A stretch of 64,000 bases of DNA, from NCBI GenBank assembly GCA_001510575.1, contig LNGK01000008.1:4223978-4287977 (forward strand), given 5' to 3'. The notes below the pieces were generated by a model. That model saw only the letters and a program-made list of their open reading frames with translations. It had not been told where the DNA came from and made no database searches. This DNA comes from Knoxdaviesia capensis (Eukaryota > Ascomycota > Sordariomycetes > Microascales > Gondwanamycetaceae). A program made the translations under genes and the position numbers. Below are positions 59,751-64,000 of this stretch, one piece after another (the first letter of the stretch is position 1; the number at the start of each line of letters is the position of its first letter).

Positions 59751-60689
59751 TCGTGCGGTTAGGATCGGTCGTAGCGATTCCGTTACTTCAGGTAGCTTTT
59801 ATAGTAATTAATATTCCGTATACTATTAAACGGCCTTATTCGTAACTAAAATTAAGTCGGGGTACTATACTCGTTTAGCTAATAGCGTATATAGGGTACT
59901 AACGCGCGTATAGCCTTTTAGCTTATAAACCTTAATAGCTTTTAAAACGGAGGCCTCGTACGTTAGTATCTTTATTAGGATACGGTTAATAACGGTATAT
60001 ACTTCGCTATAAAAGATAGCGAAATAGTCCTAAACGAAGGTCGAAGGGATACGATAGGGGAGTAAATAGCTATTCTCTAGGTAGTTAATAATATCCTAGA
60101 CGTTATGCTATCTAAGGTCGTCTAACTTCTTAATATTAGGGGCGATTAGCGTGTCGTTCGTAGGTTATTCGGTATTTATAGTATTATTCGGAGGCTATTT
60201 AGCGTCGTTTTACGGTAGTTACGCTAGTAGACGTATCTTAAATCGTTAGTTCGGTAGTCTAGGGGTCTCGTTATTAGTAGTAGGAAAGGCGTTAGTTAAC
60301 GTGTTATTATCGTTCGTTTCGTACCCTTCCTCCTTATTCGTTACGAGCGTTATATCTATACGTAGCCGTAATAACTAATTAGCTAAAGTATTAGCCTTAC
60401 CGGATCGGTAGTAAATACGTACGCTATAGTATACGATTATATCGAGAAATCGTAATATTCTAGCTAGCTATTCCTACTTAGTAGTAAAAAGGCGTAGGGT
60501 TTCGTAGTTAGTAATAATAGTAATCTTAGCAGCCTCTAACTAGCTCCTCTAATACTATAATAATATAATAACGGTAAGTATTTCTCTCTCTTAGGTACTA
60601 TATCGCTATTAGGTCTTCGATAAAATAACGCTAAAGTACGTAACCGGGCGTAAAACGCTACGTTTATTATTAGAATCGCGTTATAGTTA

Positions 60690-60740
60690 GAATAACGTAG
60701 TACCGACGGTATAATTAGAAGCGTCGGTCTCGAGTACCGA
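60690..60740 (-). pseudogene. RNase H remnant
   Basis: LETDASNYTVGTTLF followed by TAA matches the first motif of the gypsy RNase H domain, which carries a catalytic Asp within TDAS. Confidence 0.7.
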
Positions 60741-61154
60741 TAGGAGTATATAGTCGTAGTTACGTAGCTCTAGGAGGGAGGCTATAGTATCGCGAATATC
60801 GCGCTAGGCTTATAATAACTCGTTATCTAGCTATACTTATACGCCTTTAGGCTTATCTACTCCGGTATATTTATAGAGTAGACGCGCTTTATATGCGAAG
60901 TAGGGGATAAAGCGGCGTAAATAACTAGCGGTATTTAAAAAACTACGGATCTCGGTAGTAGTAGTAGGCGCTAGTCTTTCGCGGACGGTAGCTACTTTCT
61001 TAGGGTTAGGACGAATACTATAGATAGAGATAATTATTCCTAGGAACTTACCTTCTTTAACGAACTATTCGTACTTCTTAAGGTTTAATAATAGTCGATA
61101 GCGGCTTAATTAGCGTAGAATAGCGACTATTCTCTCGGTTAATTCTATTATTAT

Positions 61155-61500
61155 CTTACCTTAAATATAAATATCGTCTAAAAGGCCTATAGTAAAGGTA
61201 CGTACCGGCTCGAGGACCTTATTTATAAAACGCTAGAAGGTTATAGGTACGTTTATAAGGCTAAATAGTATACGAAGCTATTCGTATTATCTAAATAACG
61301 TAGAAAACGCTATCTTTAGTACTACCTCGGGGTCTATAACTATTTACTAGAAGCCGTCTTCTAAGTTAAGAAAGGTATAGAATCGATATCTAACGGCCTA
61401 TTATAAGGAGTCCTCTATATTTAGTAGTAGATAGGCTACCTTTCGCGTAACTTCGTTTAGCGTATAGTAGTTAATTACGAAGCGGTATCTAGGCCGGTTA
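61155..61500 (-). pseudogene. Reverse transcriptase remnant
   Basis: The N-terminal block YRFVINYYTLNEVTR and the catalytic block LLDDIYI are in the right order and about 100 codons apart. Both aspartates of the DD pair survive, while a TAA follows closely, so the frame is dead. Confidence 0.8.
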
Positions 61501-62517
61501 TTACTAGGGAGGGGCTTCTTAGGTAGTAATAGTATAGGTGCGGACTATAGGGAGTTAATAGCGTATCGAATAACGCTAAGTAAGAGTAGTTTATCGGTAA
61601 ATTCCTTTATAATTTCACGTTAGTAGGGGCTATAGCGGCGTAGGGGGAGAGATCTAGGTTTAGTATTAGCGGTCTTAATATTATACTAAGTACGGGCCTT
61701 TACGTCTAGTTTAGTATCGAAATACTATAGAATAAAGACGAAGCTATTATTATCGAAGGCCTTTCGTATAATTATTAGGGCTTCAGTATTTACTTTCTTC
61801 TATTAGTTTTCTATAATAATACGGGTACCGCGAATAGCGTCGCGCTTCGTACGCTCTTTTATAAGTAATAGTTACTTCTTATACTCGGGTAATAGCTCTT
61901 CGTTAAATTTAATAGTTACTTAGTTAGTATTTACCGTTTTAGGAAACGTTTATTAGGGTAAAGGAGTGCTATTATACTATTACTTAGTAAGGTACGTAAT
62001 AAAGGGAAACGATTTAGAGGTAATATAAGAGAGGGTATAAGTATTAGGATCCGCGGGTAAAATGCTATAAATATATATCGATAGAGGTAAAGGGAGGTTC
62101 TTATCGTAGAAAGAGGTAGGATTATCGTAAAAAAAGGTGATATTATCGTAGGAAGAGGTAATATTTATCGGACTAGAATCGGTAGTAGAGGTAGTATAGG
62201 TAATAGCGATATTATCTCGTCTCTAGGGAGGGTAGAAATATAGAATAACGGGGGAATCGCGTAGGAGTATAAGCTTTATCGTGCTATTAGCGTTAGTATA
62301 ACCGAGCTTCGTAGCTCCGCTTTAGCCGATAGTTAGGTCGGTAGGATAGGTACCGTCAGTAATAATACCAGCTACTATAGAAATAACCTTAGATAGTCCG
62401 TTAATAGTCGTTAATCGGAAGGAAATAACGATATCGTTAATAATAGCGAAGCTACTATTACCGCCTAGGCTACTAAGGCGTAGAGGGTTAGCGGACCGGT
62501 ATAGCGCTAAATAACGA

Positions 62518-62570
62518 CGGGCGTACGATTTAGAGACGAATACGCTAGCTATTCCGGTATCGATAAATAC
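62518..62570 (-). pseudogene. Retropepsin active-site remnant
   Basis: The frame reads FIDTGIASVFVSKSYAR; the D-T-G triad of aspartic proteases is intact. It lies between the zinc-knuckle remnant and the reverse transcriptase, as expected for a gypsy-type pol. Confidence 0.75.
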
Positions 62571-64000
62571 TATAAGCGGCGTTTATTAGTTATTCGTTAG
62601 TAAACCGGTATAGAGGCGGTATCGTTTATAGTATCTTTCGCGTCGTAGCTATTTTATTAGTATCTTACTAATTAACGTTAATTCCTTTACTAAAGGGATT
62701 ACTAATAGTATAGAATAGTAGGTAACGTTAGCGAAATAGTTATTATCTACGTCTAAGCCCGTAGCTTCTAAGAAGGGAGATCCTTTAGGAGATAAGTCTT
62801 CTTTCTATATAGGATATATACTATAAATAGCGGGCTTCTTATCCCCTCTCCTATTATTCCGTTATCCTTTATCCGTTATTAATCTATCTTTATTCCTAGA
62901 GGGGTAGGGAGTAAGGGAACGGTATATCTTTCGGTCGTAAGACGGTCTTCGTAAATAGTTACGGTTACGGGAGGTATTTCGAGAATAGTTACGAGGCTCG
63001 CGGGAATAACTACGATTATCTATCGTTCAGCCTCGGTTTATCGTAAAACGCGTATTCTAACGCGCCTTTTAACGTCAATCGTTATTCTCGGTACGTAGTT
63101 CCGTATATTCGCGAACCTAATAACCTATCTTTCTATACCGGAAACACGTAGATTTATCTCTATCTTTATCCTACGTAATATAATTAAGTACTTCTTTACG
63201 GGTTCTAAATTATAGCGTTTCTCTTTCCTCTTCGGTCTTCGGCGCGCTATTTAGCTAAGCGGCGTATAATTATCTAGTCTTTAATAGGTAGTAGGTAGTA
63301 TTAACTATAGTATAGATACTAGAATCGGGGGTTATATCCTACTATATCTTATATTATAAGTCCGTAATATTATAACGTAGAATATCCTTTACTATACGTC
63401 GAATATAATACGTTTCGAGTAAGTTATTAATAGAATTCTATACTATTTTAGCTAAAAGCTTAATAGCTTTATATTCGGACTTATTCTAGTAATTAAACGC
63501 GAGAGCTATAAATATACGCGAAGGGGTAGATATTAGTATACGACTAGAGATAAATATTAGTATAGATTCTACTAGTATAGGCTATAGTATATCGGTATAC
63601 CGTTAAATAAAATACTAAAGGGGTATAAATTCGCTTCTAATTACTAGTAGTATTCGAGACGTCTAATACGTATATAGAATTATAGATTTATATAAGTAAG
63701 TCTAAATACGTACTAATTATACTATAACTATATAGTCTACCTTACTTAAGTAATCGCTTTATAGCTAACTAATAGCTTTTTTTCCGTTTTTCTTACGATC
63801 TTCTCTATTACTAATATCCGATAGGAGTATTAGCTCTAGGAACGTCGCTTAGAGGTATTAATACTACCCGATAGCGTACTTATCGTTTATTAGAGGTATA
63901 TTTTACTTTATTAGACTACCTTCGATAGCTAAATTCCTATTTACTAAACGAGGGCCTAGGAATCGTCCTTTAATAGTAAGCTATAATAGTAGTATAAAGC

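Larger units (their letters stand above)
56150..64000. repeat. RIP-mutated heterochromatin-like block
   Basis: From about 56150 the sequence loses nearly all CpA and TpG dinucleotides on both strands while TpA is greatly enriched and CpG stays common. For example, the 60 bases from 60001 contain no CA and no TG. This is the classic footprint of repeat-induced point mutation, which changes C to T at CpA in duplicated DNA (established in Pezizomycotina). It follows that stop codons TAG/TAA crowd every frame and no long open frame remains. The block runs off the right edge. Confidence 0.9.
58800..64000 (-). mobile_element. Decayed Ty3/gypsy-type LTR retrotransposon (truncated by window edge)
   Basis: Motifs can be read on the minus strand in the order of Ty3/gypsy elements. 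A gag zinc-knuckle remnant (CFRYRKIGY then a stop) is at 63108-63148. The protease active site FIDTGIASVFVSKSYAR is at 62518-62570. The reverse transcriptase block RPRYRFVINYYTLNEVTR is at about 61450-61500, and its catalytic LLDDIYI is at 61165-61190. RNase H LETDASNYTVGTTLF is at about 60690-60740, and the integrase core GIDFTSRFIINSKRI is at about 59685-59735. The order protease, RT, RNase H, integrase separates it from Ty1/copia. Changed zinc ligands and many TAG/TAA codons fit C-to-T damage by RIP. No LTR could be recognised; gag continues beyond 64000. The element cannot encode active proteins in this state. Confidence 0.85.

Noticed and set aside
56150..64000. Search for a CRISPR array, satellite or tandem repeat in the AT-rich block
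   Set aside because: No regular repeat-spacer structure or tandem unit is visible; the block is RIP-damaged unique element sequence.

Overview
The window looks like nuclear DNA of a filamentous ascomycete (Pezizomycotina, most likely Eurotiomycetes; this placement is inferred). Genes carry short GT-AG introns, often with CTAAC-like branch sites, and sit behind CT-rich leaders. I rebuilt the gene models by hand by joining reading frames at in-frame splice sites. The protein families are typical of fungi: Ku80, topoisomerase III, Rlp24, Pam18, a Gfd2-like exonuclease, a Pho13 phosphatase, an ING/PHD protein and a DUF3602 protein. There are no operons, and neighbouring genes are mostly unrelated in function.

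Layout. 1-4.2 kb: no full gene, one orphan terminal exon. 4.2-10.7 kb: an ING/PHD chromatin protein and a bactofilin-like beta-solenoid protein, both on minus. 10.7-19.4 kb: a gene-poor stretch with a partial two-exon minus-strand gene near 11.3-11.6 kb, a very long TG microsatellite and a poly-C tract. 19.4-21.2 kb: a membrane protein gene with a possible nonsense break. 23.1-24.9 kb: a C2H2 zinc-finger gene. 24.9-29.7 kb: a second gene-poor stretch.

29.7-53.8 kb is the gene-dense core: DUF3602/Par32-like (+), RLP24 (-), tRNA-Trp (+), KU80 (+), Gfd2-like exonuclease (-), PAM18 (-) divergent from a TMEM205-like gene (+), an Ala/Ser-rich hypothetical gene (-), PHO13-type phosphatase (+), DUF1295 membrane protein (-) divergent from TOP3 (+). 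Two of these genes maintain genome integrity (Ku80 in end joining, Top3 in resolving recombination intermediates), but nothing shows that they are co-regulated.

From about 56.15 kb to the window end the composition changes abruptly. CpA and TpG almost vanish, TpA is very common and CpG is kept, which is the mark of repeat-induced point mutation (RIP). Inside this block a decayed Ty3/gypsy retrotransposon can still be read on the minus strand (zinc knuckle, protease, reverse transcriptase, RNase H, integrase in that order), followed by a second RIP-damaged minus-strand frame that I could not identify.

The items most worth following up are the hexad-repeat beta-solenoid protein, the three orphan exon candidates, the stop codon in the membrane-protein gene, the 764-base first intron in PHO13, and the RIP block.
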